DNA from: an uncultured Marinicella sp.
GTDB lineage: Bacteria; Pseudomonadota; Gammaproteobacteria; Xanthomonadales; Marinicellaceae
Assembly: GCA_947502595.1 (NCBI GenBank)
Contig: CANNAM010000001.1
Span: 124,001-188,000 of the forward strand
Length of the DNA: 64,000 bases
Reading direction: 5' to 3'
Shown here: positions 34,479-43,656 of the stretch, one piece after another
Position numbering within the stretch: position 1 is the first letter of the stretch
Layout of the letters: each line of letters starts with the position of its first letter
Notes under the pieces: model-generated
Seen by the model: the letters and a program-made list of their open reading frames with translations, nothing else
Told to the model about the DNA's origin: nothing
Database searches by the model: none
Program-made: the position numbers and the translations under genes

Positions 34479-35609
34479 ATGGGTACTACAAAAAAAGCAG
34501 GTGGCGCAGGTCTCAGAGGCCAAAGCGCTGGTGAAACAAAACTATGTACAGTCGGTAAAATTGGTGCAGGTTTAACCTACCGAGGCTATGACGTTGATGA
34601 TTTGGCCACCAATGCCACTTTTTACGAAACAGCCTATTTGATTTTACATGGTAAGTTACCCAACCAGACAGAGCTGGACGCCTATAAAGAGAAAATCAAT
34701 GCTTTGCGTGAGTTACCAGAGGCAGTAAAGAAAACTTTGGAATTGATTCCACGTTCGGCGCACCCAATGGATGTGATGCGTACCGGTTGTTCAATTTTAG
34801 GTAACATCGAAGGTGAAACTGATTTTTCACAACAGTTGGATAAGGCCGATCGTTTGGTTGCGATATTCCCTTCCATTATCTGTTATTGGTATAAATTTGT
34901 CACTGAAGGCGTGCGCATTGAAACCGCCTCTGATATTGATGGCGTGGGTGCCCACTTTTTGGAAATGTTGCATGGTAAAGCACCAAGTGAGCTGCATGCC
35001 AGGGTGATGGATGTGTCTTTGATTCTGTATGCAGAACATGAATTCAATGCATCAACTTTTACTGGTCGAGTGGTTGCTTCAACCTTATCTGATATTCATT
35101 CATGTGTCACTGCATCAGTAGGCGCTTTGCGCGGTCCTTTACATGGCGGTGCCAATGAAGCAGCCATGGCTTTGATTGAACAGTGGTCATCACCAGAAGA
35201 AGCTGAAGCTGCCATTGGTGAAATGCTCAGAACCAAACAGTTGATTATGGGTTTTGGACATGCCGTGTACACTGAGCGTGATCCTCGCAACGCCATCATT
35301 AAGCGCTGGTCTGAAAAGCTGGCTAAAGAAGTAGGCGACACGGTGCTGTACCCTGTAAGTTGTGCAGTGGAAAAGAAAATGTGGGATGAGAAAAGATTAT
35401 TCCCTAATGCTGATTTCTTCCATGCTTCGGCTTACCACTTCATGGGCATACCAACTGAATTATTCACCCCTATCTTTGTAATGTCACGGGTCACCGGTTG
35501 GACTGCGCACGTAATGGAGCAACGGGCCAACAACCGCATCATCAGACCCAATGCCGATTACACCGGCCCTGATACCCGTAAAGTGGGACCAATTGCAGAA
35601 CGCGATTGA
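34479..35609 (+). CDS. prpC: 2-methylcitrate synthase
   Basis: 376 aa. Condenses propionyl-CoA with oxaloacetate, the first step of propionate oxidation by the methylcitrate cycle. Citrate-synthase-fold catalytic parts are GPLHGGANEAAM (first His), GFGHAVYTERDPR (second His) and the late Asp in NADFFHASAYHFMG. The N-terminal TKLCTVGKIGAGLTYRGYDVDDLA matches PrpC rather than the longer GltA type, and the short length agrees. The start is ATG 34479, seven bases after AGGA; an in-frame TTG at 34443 is less likely. It ends with a strong terminator, so prpD or acnD are not in this transcript. Confidence 0.93.
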   Translation: MGTTKKAGGAGLRGQSAGETKLCTVGKIGAGLTYRGYDVDDLATNATFYETAYLILHGKLPNQTELDAYKEKINALRELPEAVKKTLELIPRSAHPMDVMRTGCSILGNIEGETDFSQQLDKADRLVAIFPSIICYWYKFVTEGVRIETASDIDGVGAHFLEMLHGKAPSELHARVMDVSLILYAEHEFNASTFTGRVVASTLSDIHSCVTASVGALRGPLHGGANEAAMALIEQWSSPEEAEAAIGEMLRTKQLIMGFGHAVYTERDPRNAIIKRWSEKLAKEVGDTVLYPVSCAVEKKMWDEKRLFPNADFFHASAYHFMGIPTELFTPIFVMSRVTGWTAHVMEQRANNRIIRPNADYTGPDTRKVGPIAERD

Positions 35610-35632
35610 ACGCTGTTAAAAACTATAAGCAG

Positions 35633-35661
35633 AAAAAGCCCGAAAATGTTCGGGCTTTTTT
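35633..35661 (+). terminator. rho-independent terminator after prpC
   Basis: AGCCCGAA (35637-35644) pairs with TTCGGGCT (35649-35656) around a 4-base loop and is followed by a T-run; flanking A and T runs extend the stem. Because an A-run precedes the stem it can also serve the convergent minus-strand gene at 35682-36980. Confidence 0.9.
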
Positions 35662-35681
35662 GTTTTGTAAATTAATCACTT

Positions 35682-36980
35682 TTAATTGCTTGGTATTTCA
35701 AATCCATCACTGAATATCAAATCTACAATCAGCTGAAATTCAACTGCACCAATGTCACAGCCGCTTACCGTATCGCCATCGCCATCGTTACCACGTGTAT
35801 GACCAGTTTGATCAACTGCTGTTGCGCAGTTTGCAGGGGCGATGGCGTCTATGGCTGGGCTGCCTTCAGCTAAATTATGAGTGGGTGTTGCGCCTCCATT
35901 GTCGGCCAATGTTGTGTCAATGATGTCACTGAGGTTAGGTTCAGCAGGCACCGTATCAGTTGCGCCTAGGGTCACTCCTGATGAGCCGTTGTTGTTGTTA
36001 AAGCCAATGAGGTTGTAATCATTCAAAGTAATGGAGCCTCCCGTAGACAAAATTTCATTGCCATTTAATGTGGCATTGTTGCCAGCAATGAGACTTTGAC
36101 TGATGATGAAGTCAGCTGAGTCATTGTATATGCCGCCTCCTTCGCCACCACTTTGGTTGTTTATCAGGGTGCTGTTTTGAATGGTGATCAGGGAGCTGGT
36201 GGGTGTGGCTGAGACATAATGTATGATCCCAGCGCCATCATATGTGGTTGCATTGTTTGAAATGGTGGAGTTAATTATCGATAAATTCAGCGGTCCACCA
36301 TAATCTGATGCATAGATGCCGGCACCACCAAGGCCGGAATTTGAGGTGTTGTTAGTGATCGTGCTTTGCTGAATGGTCAGCGTTCCACTGGCAATGGATA
36401 ATGCGCCGCCATAGTATGTTCCACCTGGTGAGCTCTGGTTGTCACTGATGATGGTGCGGTTAATTACTGAATCAATTGATCCAGATAGGGTGATGGCGCC
36501 ACCCATATTGTTAGTGATGATTGAATCATTCAAGATCAGGGTTGAGTTAATGGCGTTGATTCCACCACCGTAATTGTTCCCTCTGGAACCACCTGTGACA
36601 GTAACGTCATTCAAGACTATAGTTGGTTGGTTGTTTATAGCAGCAAGGCTGCCCAGTTGTATCACTGAAAAATCTGCGGCATTGGCATCACGTACTATGG
36701 TTGAGCCGTGGGCATTGATGGTAACTGAGTTAATGATGGCAGGCATGGGTTCGGTCAACGTGATGGTACTGTTACTGGGCAGTTCAATCACATCAACACC
36801 ATTGCCTGCAGCACAACCATTGCCAGCTGTGTCGGTGTTGGCGGCATTGATGGCATTGGCCAAGGTGCAATTTACATTATCCACTGTGATGGTCGCAGCC
36901 TGTGCAGCAGTGGTTAACTCCAATAATAAGGCAGCAGCCAAGGCGGTCTGTTGAAAAGACTGTACCGATATTTTGTTCAT
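35682..36980 (-). CDS. secreted CSLREA/beta-helix protein with GFE-type tail
   Basis: 432 aa. The signal peptide spans about 28 residues (ALAAALLLELTTAAQA), followed by ATITVDNVNCTLANAINAANTD, a CSLREA-type opening. Residues about 110-330 are parallel beta-helix turns of the polymorphic outer-membrane-protein type (GGGIYNDSADFIISQSLIAGN, GGGINAINSTLILNDSII). About 340-410 holds a choice-of-anchor-like segment (LADNGGATPTHNLAEGSPAID, GCDIGAVEFQ). The end is DLIFSDGFE plus four residues (IPSN). The first ATG has a GAGGG ribosome site. It is likely a surface or secreted adhesin-like protein; function is unknown. Confidence 0.82.
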   Translation of the reverse strand: MNKISVQSFQQTALAAALLLELTTAAQAATITVDNVNCTLANAINAANTDTAGNGCAAGNGVDVIELPSNSTITLTEPMPAIINSVTINAHGSTIVRDANAADFSVIQLGSLAAINNQPTIVLNDVTVTGGSRGNNYGGGINAINSTLILNDSIITNNMGGAITLSGSIDSVINRTIISDNQSSPGGTYYGGALSIASGTLTIQQSTITNNTSNSGLGGAGIYASDYGGPLNLSIINSTISNNATTYDGAGIIHYVSATPTSSLITIQNSTLINNQSGGEGGGIYNDSADFIISQSLIAGNNATLNGNEILSTGGSITLNDYNLIGFNNNNGSSGVTLGATDTVPAEPNLSDIIDTTLADNGGATPTHNLAEGSPAIDAIAPANCATAVDQTGHTRGNDGDGDTVSGCDIGAVEFQLIVDLIFSDGFEIPSN

Positions 36981-37196
36981 GTAATCCCTCTTGATTTAAG
37001 TAATGCTGGGTTATTTTTTAGCAGTTTACTATATTTTTAACTTGCTGTGTTTTGTGCGGGTCGCAATTTTAAGCTGTGCAATTAACTGGGTATCTATAGT
37101 TGCTACCTAAGTTTCATGGTTTGCACTTTTTAGTGAAGTTGTTTTCAATTAAACCGAAACAACCTATGATATCAATCAATTGAAAACGAAAAAATT

Positions 37197-38201
37197 ATGC
37201 GCAACTCAATATACCAATGGATCAAGCAAGGTTTAGTCAAACCCGAGCAACAGCAACATGCGCTGCAGCTAGCTGGTGAAAGGCCAACTGCGGCTGCCTG
37301 GTTGTCTTTCAGTAGAAACATGTTGATGTTGCTGGGCTTGTTGTCCTTGGCTTTTGGCGTGATGTTCTTTTTTGCTTACAATTGGAATGAAATCAGTCGC
37401 ATGCAAAAATTCATCAGTTTACAAGTGGTGTTGCTTGGTTTTTTTGTGGCTTATTATTTCAAGTCAAAGACTTTTTGGTTGTCGCAAGCTTTGTTGTTAG
37501 CTGCTGTTGTTGTGTTGGGAGCCTGGTTGGCATTATTTGGTCAAACGTATCAAACAGGTGCTGATCCTTGGCAGTTATTCGCTACTTGGGCATTGTTGAT
37601 ACTGCCGTTGGTGTTATTCAGTCGTTCCGAGGTGTTGTGGGTGGTTATGGCGGTACTACTCAACACAGCATTGGTTTTGAACTTGGGTGTTAATCGATGG
37701 TTGTTGGGTGTGAGTTTCAGCAGCCAAAATATGCCTTGGGTGTTTTTGTTGTTGAATGGTGTGTTGTTGTTGTGGCTGGAGTGGCTTTCTGGCCAATCGA
37801 AATTCGTGTTGAGTCAACTGCGATTGAAGCACCGTTGGTCAGCACAACTGTGTGGTTTAGCCGTTATTTTTATTTTGACCTTGATTGGTATTGAACAAAT
37901 TGCTGGTCGCAATGACCATCATGTGATCAGCAGTTTTATGTTGCTGGTGTTGCTGGTCATCACTTTTTCTTACTACCGGTTTAAGGCCAAAGATTTACTG
38001 TTGTTAACTGCATGGACAGTGGCATTGATGGTGATTGTGCTGACTTTTTTAGCACATGAGCTGTTTTTTGATTTTGATGCAGGCGGGTTTTTGTTGTTGG
38101 CAATATGTCTGATTGGCATGACAACTGTAGTTGTGAAGTGGATTAAACACACCCACGATCAATTTAAGGTGAGTCGCACAGTGGAGCAAGGTTATGAGTG
38201 A
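37197..38201 (+). CDS. DUF2157 domain membrane protein
   Basis: 334 aa. The N-terminal cytoplasmic segment WIKQGLVKPEQQQHALQL (8-25) is followed by about 10 hydrophobic spans beginning at about 42 (LMLLGLLSLAFGVMFFFAYNW). This is the DUF2157 pattern. These proteins are usually encoded beside DUF4401 and GDYXXLXY proteins, as here: the next gene starts 8 bases before this one ends. The function of the set is unknown; an inner-membrane location is clear. Confidence 0.85.
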   Translation: MRNSIYQWIKQGLVKPEQQQHALQLAGERPTAAAWLSFSRNMLMLLGLLSLAFGVMFFFAYNWNEISRMQKFISLQVVLLGFFVAYYFKSKTFWLSQALLLAAVVVLGAWLALFGQTYQTGADPWQLFATWALLILPLVLFSRSEVLWVVMAVLLNTALVLNLGVNRWLLGVSFSSQNMPWVFLLLNGVLLLWLEWLSGQSKFVLSQLRLKHRWSAQLCGLAVIFILTLIGIEQIAGRNDHHVISSFMLLVLLVITFSYYRFKAKDLLLLTAWTVALMVIVLTFLAHELFFDFDAGGFLLLAICLIGMTTVVVKWIKHTHDQFKVSRTVEQGYE

Positions 38202-39840
38202 GCTAAATGTTTGGAATGAATTAAAAACAGCTGGTGTTGTGTCAGGAGAATTGCCACAGTCGACTGCAAAAGCGGCAACTCACTTATGGTATGTCAGGGT
38301 CTTGCAGGGCTTTGCTGGATGGGTGGCAGCTGTATTTTTGCTGGGCTTTTTGGGTTTTGGGGTGATTGGCTTGTTTGAACATGGGACGGCACTGATTACA
38401 ATGGGTGTGATCATCAATCTTTCATCTTATGTGTATTTTAAAGCCAAGCCTGAAAGTGATTTTTTTAATCAATTGGTGTTAGTTTTCAGTTTGACGGGTC
38501 AGTTTTTGGTGGCATTCGGTTTGCTGGAATTGTATGGCTTCAGCAATCGGCAGTGGTTGTTGTTAGTTGGGCTTTATCAATTGTTATTGATGGGATTCAT
38601 TAACCATTACCTGCATCGTTTTCTGAGTACTTGGTTTGCTGTGATTGCTTTATTTTGGGGATTTGAACTGTTGATTTATACAGGCTTGGGCAGTGCCTTG
38701 GTGGCGGCTTTGTTTGTGTGGTTGTGGTTGGATAAAACTGGATGGCGGGTAGCGCAGGAATTTTATGAGCCGATTGCTTACGCACTGGGATTCTCATTGT
38801 TGCAGCTAAATGTACAAAGCCAGTTGTGGCTGAATGGTTATTGGTTGCAATCAAATCAAGCAGGTTGGGTGGGTCAAAATGCGGCTGGATTGACGGCCTT
38901 GGTCAACTCTTTGGTGCTTTTGTACTTTGTGTATAGGATGATTGAGGAGCAGCGCATCAGTTGGTCCAGTACGGCAGGGCGTTTGGCTATTCTAGCCGCT
39001 GTCATTATGTTGTTTTCAGCGTTGCCGGTGATTGGAGTAAGTAGTGCGTTGCTGGTTTTGTTGGTTGGTTTTGCTCGCCAGAATAAGTTGTTGCAAGCAA
39101 TGGGTTGTGTGGCGTTGCTGGGTTTTGTCAGTTGGTACTATTATTTATTAAATATCACTTTGCTACATAAATCGTTGCTGCTGATAGTCATTGGTGCTGT
39201 TTTATTGCTCGGTGCATTGGTGCTGAAATATACTTTATTGGCTCCAAAGGCGGAAGCAGCAAGTGATGCCAGGGTGCCAGAAAAGTTTACTTTGACCCAT
39301 TGGCAAAAAGCTGCAGCAGGCTTAACTCTGGTGTTGGCTTTGGTTGGAATCAACCATGCTATTTGGCAGAAAGAGCAGGTGTTGCTAGATGGGCAATCGG
39401 TGTTCTTGGAATTGGCGCCAGTAGACCCTCGGTCGATTATGCAGGGTGATTATATGCGTTTGCGCTTTGCTATGGCACAATCAATCCGTGCCAATATACC
39501 GGTCTCAAGCTTACCTGGTGAGCAAGTAACTCATGATGGTTATGTGATGGTCAAATTGGATGAGCGCCGGGTGGGTCATTTTTATGCCTTAGTCAATGGC
39601 ATAAATAATACACCAAACAACGAACAGGCTTCTGCCGAAACATTGCTTAAACTGCAATACAGGGTGCGCAACAATCGGGTGCAGTTTGCCACCAATGCCT
39701 TTTTCTTTCAGGAAGGTGATGCCCAGCTGTTCAACGCAGCCAGGTATGGTGAATTCAAAGTGGCAGAAAACGGTGAGCTGTTATTAGTTGCCATGTACGA
39801 TAAAGACCTCATTCTATTGGGTCAAAATCGCATGAATTAA
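38194..39840 (+). CDS. DUF4401 protein fused to a GDYXXLXY domain
   Basis: 548 aa. Residues about 30-350 carry some ten membrane spans and match the DUF4401 type (ATHLWYVRVLQGFAGWVAA at the start). After a last span near 372-388 comes a periplasmic domain with VDPRSIMQGDYMRLRF (about 408-423), the GDYXXLXY motif with Phe in place of the final Tyr. It continues to a C-terminal beta-rich end (RYGEFKVAENGELLLVAMYDKDL). In some genomes these two parts are separate genes. It overlaps the DUF2157 gene by 8 bases, so they form an operon, and overlaps the convergent BtuF-like gene by 4 bases. Confidence 0.88.
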   Translation: MSELNVWNELKTAGVVSGELPQSTAKAATHLWYVRVLQGFAGWVAAVFLLGFLGFGVIGLFEHGTALITMGVIINLSSYVYFKAKPESDFFNQLVLVFSLTGQFLVAFGLLELYGFSNRQWLLLVGLYQLLLMGFINHYLHRFLSTWFAVIALFWGFELLIYTGLGSALVAALFVWLWLDKTGWRVAQEFYEPIAYALGFSLLQLNVQSQLWLNGYWLQSNQAGWVGQNAAGLTALVNSLVLLYFVYRMIEEQRISWSSTAGRLAILAAVIMLFSALPVIGVSSALLVLLVGFARQNKLLQAMGCVALLGFVSWYYYLLNITLLHKSLLLIVIGAVLLLGALVLKYTLLAPKAEAASDARVPEKFTLTHWQKAAAGLTLVLALVGINHAIWQKEQVLLDGQSVFLELAPVDPRSIMQGDYMRLRFAMAQSIRANIPVSSLPGEQVTHDGYVMVKLDERRVGHFYALVNGINNTPNNEQASAETLLKLQYRVRNNRVQFATNAFFFQEGDAQLFNAARYGEFKVAENGELLLVAMYDKDLILLGQNRMN

Positions 39841-40661
39841 AAGTTGTCTACTTGCTGGCACAGTGATTCAATCGCTGACAAGGTTCTCAAGGTAGGGCGG
39901 GTGAAGTGATCAGCTTCTAATACAGCAATTTGTTGCTTGGCAATAGCAGGAATGCTGGGCCATTGACTCAACTGATGTTCTTCTCGCAGAGGTTCTGTTC
40001 TGACTATTACGTCAGGCTTCTTTAACACCACCGATTCGAGTGTAACGGCGGCGGATAAACTGGCTAAGTCTCTAAAAACATTATGTAAACCGCAAACCCC
40101 CACAGCTTCACTCATCCAATGCGCACCACTGACGGTGTAAATGGGCTGATTGGAAATTTGGATCAAGGCAGATTGTCCGGTAATATGCTGTGCTTTAAGT
40201 CGGGTTATTGTTGCCATAAAATCATCGGTGGCTGTGACTGCTTGTGTGTGCAATGTTTGAGCGATTTGGTGGATGGCTCGTGGAATGTCGGCTAAATAAG
40301 TGATGTCGATGTTTTCAAGCTGAAAGCCCATCGATTGTAATTGTTCAATGGTTTGAGCTGGGGTGCCATTGTGCCAGTAAAAGATCACGTCTGGGTTCAG
40401 TTGGGTAATCAGTTCTATATTCAAGTGGAAAGCGTCACCAATGATTTGTTTATCAAGGGCGTCAGGCGGGTAATTGCTGTAGGCGCTGACCCCCAGTAGG
40501 TTTTTACCGCCGCCTGCTGAATAAACCAATTCGGTTAAATGCGGTGCCAGGGTGATGCTGGTAATAATGTCAGGATCATTGCTTTCGGCATTTTCATTGC
40601 TGGTGTTGCAGGCAGTCAATATAAACAATGACAGCATGCATGCATAGAGGAATTTAGTCAC
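39837..40661 (-). CDS. BtuF-like periplasmic/lipoprotein substrate-binding protein
   Basis: 274 aa. It has a signal sequence with lipobox FILTAC (Cys18). The body is a helical-backbone class III binding protein: ITLAPHLTELVYSAGGGKNLLGVSAYSNYPPDA (36 on), LNPDVIFYW (about 108-116), and HWMSEAVGVCGLHNVF (about 180-195). This is the pattern of vitamin B12 (BtuF) or siderophore/haem binding proteins. No btuCD genes are near, so the ligand is inferred as cobalamin-like with reserve. The 3' end overlaps the DUF4401 fusion gene. Confidence 0.85.
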   Translation of the reverse strand: MTKFLYACMLSLFILTACNTSNENAESNDPDIITSITLAPHLTELVYSAGGGKNLLGVSAYSNYPPDALDKQIIGDAFHLNIELITQLNPDVIFYWHNGTPAQTIEQLQSMGFQLENIDITYLADIPRAIHQIAQTLHTQAVTATDDFMATITRLKAQHITGQSALIQISNQPIYTVSGAHWMSEAVGVCGLHNVFRDLASLSAAVTLESVVLKKPDVIVRTEPLREEHQLSQWPSIPAIAKQQIAVLEADHFTRPTLRTLSAIESLCQQVDNF

Positions 40662-40808
40662 TTTTTATTAGCCAATGTGGGGTGACTTGATATTGTATAT
40701 TGAAAATACAAAGTAACCAATATTGTCTGAGGTATTGTTTTGCGGCTATGTGAATGGTGGTCGTAAAGCCGTGATAATCAGGCAGATGAAATTCATCTGA
40801 AAAAAATA

Positions 40809-40836
40809 TTGTTTTTTACTGACAAATGCCTATAAT
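40809..40836 (+). promoter_or_regulatory. promoter of the tRNA-tufB operon
   Basis: TTGTTT (40809-40814), a 16-base spacer and a perfect TATAAT (40831-40836), followed by a GC-containing discriminator. It lies about 110 bases before tRNA-Tyr, as expected for a stable-RNA promoter. A TTGACA at 40901-40906 is a possible second -35 but has no good -10. Confidence 0.7.
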
Positions 40837-40946
40837 TCGCAGCTTGCTCGGAGACATGGAAATCAATGTGCTTAGGCAGTGAAATAACTGGCTTTTTATA
40901 TTGACATTCTTAACATATTCTACGAAAATGCCGTGCTTTGCTCGTT

Positions 40947-41031
40947 GGAGGGATACCCAAGCGGCCAACGGGGGCAGACTGTAAATCTGCTGTTTTTAAC
41001 TTCAGAGGTTCGAATCCTCTTCCCTCCACCA
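40947..41031 (+). tRNA. tRNA-Tyr (GTA)
   Basis: 85 bases. The acceptor GGAGGGA pairs with TCCCTCC, there is a long variable arm as in class II tRNAs, the anticodon loop is CTGTAAA with GTA, the T-arm contains GGTTCGAATCC, and CCA is encoded (41029-41031). Confidence 0.97.
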
Positions 41032-41073
41032 CTTTATATGAGCCTGGATAAGTAGTTTTCAGGTTTTGGTTGA

Positions 41074-41147
41074 GCGGGTGTAGTTCAATGGTAGAACATT
41101 AGCCTTCCAAGCTAAATACGTGGGTTCGATTCCCATCACCCGCTCCA
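41074..41147 (+). tRNA. tRNA-Gly (TCC)
   Basis: 74 bases. The acceptor GCGGGTG pairs with CACCCGC, the anticodon loop CTTCCAA gives TCC, the T-loop is GGTTCGATTCC, discriminator T, and CCA is encoded at 41145-41147. Confidence 0.97.
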
Positions 41148-41155
41148 TTGTTTTT

Positions 41156-41231
41156 GCCCATATAGCTCAGTCGGTAGAGCACTTTCTTGGTAGGGAAGAG
41201 GTCACTGGTTCGACTCCAGTTATGGGCACCA
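41156..41231 (+). tRNA. tRNA-Thr (GGT)
   Basis: 76 bases. The acceptor GCCCATA pairs with TATGGGC, the anticodon stem CTTTC/GGAAG encloses TTGGTAG with anticodon GGT, and CCA is encoded at 41229-41231. It lies 46 bases before tufB, as in the classical tRNA-tufB operon. Confidence 0.97.
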
Positions 41232-41277
41232 CTACTATAATTTATTAACTACTTGTTTTTTATGGAGTAGCAACAAC

Positions 41278-42468
41278 ATGTCAAAAGAAAAATTTGAACG
41301 CAATAAGCCCCATGTAAACGTGGGCACAATTGGTCACGTTGACCATGGTAAAACCACCTTGACTGCAGCGATCACCAAAGTTGCTGCTGAAAAACTTGGC
41401 GGCACATTTAAAGATTATGATCAGATTGATAACGCGCCTGAAGAAAGAGAGCGTGGTATCACAATTTCTACTACCCATGTAGAGTATGAAACTGAATCAC
41501 GTCATTATGCGCACGTAGATTGTCCAGGCCATGCTGACTATGTTAAAAACATGATCACTGGTGCGGCACAAATGGATGGCGCTATTTTGGTTGTATCTGC
41601 AGCTGATGGCCCAATGCCACAAACCCGTGAGCACATCTTGTTGGCTCGTCAGGTTGGCGTACCTTATATTGTTGTGTTCTTGAACAAATGTGACCAAGTT
41701 GATGACGAAGAGTTGTTGGAATTGGTTGAAATGGAAGTTCGTGAGTTATTAAGTGACTATGAGTTCCCTGGTGATGACACACCTTTGGTTATGGGTTCAG
41801 CGCTGAAAGCATTAGAAGGTGATACTTCCGATATTGGCGTACCTGCGGTACAAAAATTATTGGAAGAGATGGATACCTACTTCCCAGAGCCTGTACGTGA
41901 CACAGAAAAACCATTTTTGATGCCGATTGAAGATATTTTCTCAATCTCAGGTCGTGGTACTGTAGTGACTGGTCGTATTGAGACTGGTGTTGTTAACGTT
42001 GGTGAAGAAATTGAAATTGTTGGTATCCGTGATACCACCAAGACAATTTGTACTGGTGTTGAAATGTTCCGTAAGTTACTGGATTCAGGCGAAGCCGGTG
42101 ATAATGTGGGTGTTTTGTTGCGTGGAACGAAAAGAGATGACGTTGAGCGTGGACAAGTACTGGCAAAACCGGGTACAATCACGCCCCACACAAAATTCGA
42201 AGCTGAAGTTTATGTGTTAAGTAAAGATGAAGGTGGTCGTCACACACCATTCTTCAAAGGTTACCGTCCACAGTTTTACTTCAGAACAACAGACGTGACT
42301 GGCGCATGTGAGTTACCAGAAGGTGTAGAAATGGTTATGCCTGGTGACAACGTCAAGATGGTTGTTGAATTGATTGCACCGATTGCGATGGATGAAGGCT
42401 TACGCTTCGCTATTCGTGAAGGTGGCCGTACCGTTGGTGCGGGTGTAGTAGCAAAAATTATCGAGTGA
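41278..42468 (+). CDS. tufB: elongation factor Tu (copy next to tRNA genes)
   Basis: 396 aa. GTPase that delivers aminoacyl-tRNA to the ribosome. It has P-loop [10 protein letters not shown] (18-27), the effector region with [13 protein letters not shown] (G3), NKCDQVD (G4) and GSALKA (G5), plus domains II and III at normal length. The protein is identical to the product of 57649-58839. By eye the DNA differs only in codons 33, 175, 313, 395, 396 and the stop. A GGAG site precedes the ATG. Confidence 0.98.
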   Translation: MSKEKFERNKPHVNVGTIGHVDHGKTTLTAAITKVAAEKLGGTFKDYDQIDNAPEERERGITISTTHVEYETESRHYAHVDCPGHADYVKNMITGAAQMDGAILVVSAADGPMPQTREHILLARQVGVPYIVVFLNKCDQVDDEELLELVEMEVRELLSDYEFPGDDTPLVMGSALKALEGDTSDIGVPAVQKLLEEMDTYFPEPVRDTEKPFLMPIEDIFSISGRGTVVTGRIETGVVNVGEEIEIVGIRDTTKTICTGVEMFRKLLDSGEAGDNVGVLLRGTKRDDVERGQVLAKPGTITPHTKFEAEVYVLSKDEGGRHTPFFKGYRPQFYFRTTDVTGACELPEGVEMVMPGDNVKMVVELIAPIAMDEGLRFAIREGGRTVGAGVVAKIIE

Positions 42469-42488
42469 TAATTAACTCGTGACGCATG

Positions 42489-42514
42489 AAGCCAACAGTT
42501 TACTGTTGGCTTTT
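42489..42514 (+). terminator. terminator after tufB
   Basis: GCCAACAG (42491-42498) pairs with CTGTTGGC (42503-42510) around a 4-base loop, followed by TTTT. It lies between the tufB stop and tRNA-Trp; since no room for a promoter is left before the tRNA, some read-through or an upstream promoter inside tufB is likely. Confidence 0.8.
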
Positions 42515-42532
42515 GCTGTCTTAACGATTTTT

Positions 42533-42608
<76 letters not shown>

Positions 42609-42653
42609 TTGTTTTATTGGTAGTTGAAACATTGGCTAATTTGGAAAATAAAT

Positions 42654-43025
42654 ATGAGTAGTGTTGAATCAGCCCAAAGTGCTGGTGATAAATTAAGGTG
42701 GTGGTTGGCCATAGCAATTATTATTGCTGGTGTGGCTGCTAACCTGTATTTTGTTGATACATACCCAACCATTATCAGGGTTTTGATGGTGCTTGGTGGT
42801 GTGCTGGTTGGTGGCTTTATTGGCTACTCAACAACAAAAGGTAAGGGTTTTGCTAAGTTTGTCAAAAATGCCAACATAGAAAGGCAGAAGATTGTTTGGC
42901 CAACAAAGAATGAAACCGTACAAACCACAATCATGGTATTGGTGTTGGTGATCATCATCGGATTTTTTCTGTTTTTGACCGATTCACTGTTCAGTAATCT
43001 CGTTGAATATTTCTTTTCTAGATAA
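42654..43025 (+). CDS. secE: preprotein translocase subunit SecE
   Basis: 123 aa, three membrane spans (WWLAIAIIIAGVAANLYFV; a span near 40-60 with LGGVLVGGFIGY; and LVLVIIIGFFLFLTDSLF near the C-terminus). The conserved cytoplasmic hinge ERQKIVWPTKNETVQTT before the last span is the SecE signature. SecE stabilises SecY in the Sec channel. The start is ATG 42654; the frame extends to 42624 but that Met has no ribosome site and would start only 15 bases after the tRNA. Confidence 0.95.
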   Translation: MSSVESAQSAGDKLRWWLAIAIIIAGVAANLYFVDTYPTIIRVLMVLGGVLVGGFIGYSTTKGKGFAKFVKNANIERQKIVWPTKNETVQTTIMVLVLVIIIGFFLFLTDSLFSNLVEYFFSR

Positions 43026-43065
43026 GTATTCATTGGTTAATAAAAAGCATTAGGAGTTAGGGTTC

Positions 43066-43599
43066 ATGTCACACAGATGGTATGTAGTTCACGCGTATTC
43101 AGGCTATGAACAACAAGTTGTTAAGTCGTTAGAAGAGCGTATTGAAAGATACCAAATGGAAGACCTCTTTGGCGAAGTTTTGGTGCCCAAAGAAACTGTT
43201 GTGGAAATGAAAAAAGGCCAAAAGCGTCGCAGCGAAAGAAAGTTCTTCCCTGGTTACGTTTTGGTGCAAATGGAAATGAATGACGAAACTTGGCACTTGG
43301 TTAAGAGTGTGCCTAAGGTTTTGGGTTTCATTGGTGGAACAGCAGAAAAGCCCGCGCCAATTACAGAGCGTGAGGCCAATGCTATCTTGCAAAGGATTCA
43401 AGAAGGCGAAGATAAGCCGCAACCAAAAACACTGTTCGATGTTGGCGAAATGATTCGTGTCATCGACGGCCCCTTTGCTGATTTTAACGGCGAAGTAGAA
43501 GAAGTTAATTATGAGAAGAGTCGCATGCGAGTGGCAGTCTCTATATTTGGTAGGTCGACTCCAGTCGAATTAGAATTCGGTCAAGTCGAAAAAGTTTAA
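43066..43599 (+). CDS. nusG: transcription termination/antitermination protein NusG
   Basis: 177 aa. The N-terminal NGN domain starts [15 protein letters not shown] and includes the RNA-polymerase-binding [12 protein letters not shown]. The C-terminal KOW domain has [16 protein letters not shown] (about 129-144) and binds Rho or NusE/S10. Length and position between secE and rplK are canonical. Confidence 0.97.
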   Translation: MSHRWYVVHAYSGYEQQVVKSLEERIERYQMEDLFGEVLVPKETVVEMKKGQKRRSERKFFPGYVLVQMEMNDETWHLVKSVPKVLGFIGGTAEKPAPITEREANAILQRIQEGEDKPQPKTLFDVGEMIRVIDGPFADFNGEVEEVNYEKSRMRVAVSIFGRSTPVELEFGQVEKV

Positions 43600-43612
43600 C
43601 ATTAACAACAAT

Positions 43613-43646
43613 GGGGAGCCGGTTTAAGTACCAGGCGTTTGCACCC
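43613..43646 (+). promoter_or_regulatory. predicted L1-binding leader of rplKA
   Basis: GGGG (43613-43616) and GCC with GGT can pair with ACC, GGC and a terminal CACCC (43642-43646), giving two short helices around an asymmetric loop just upstream of the rplK ribosome site. The shape and place fit the known L1 autoregulatory target in gammaproteobacteria, which mimics the L1 site on 23S rRNA. Fold by eye only. Confidence 0.45.
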
Positions 43647-43656
43647 GGAGAAAACA

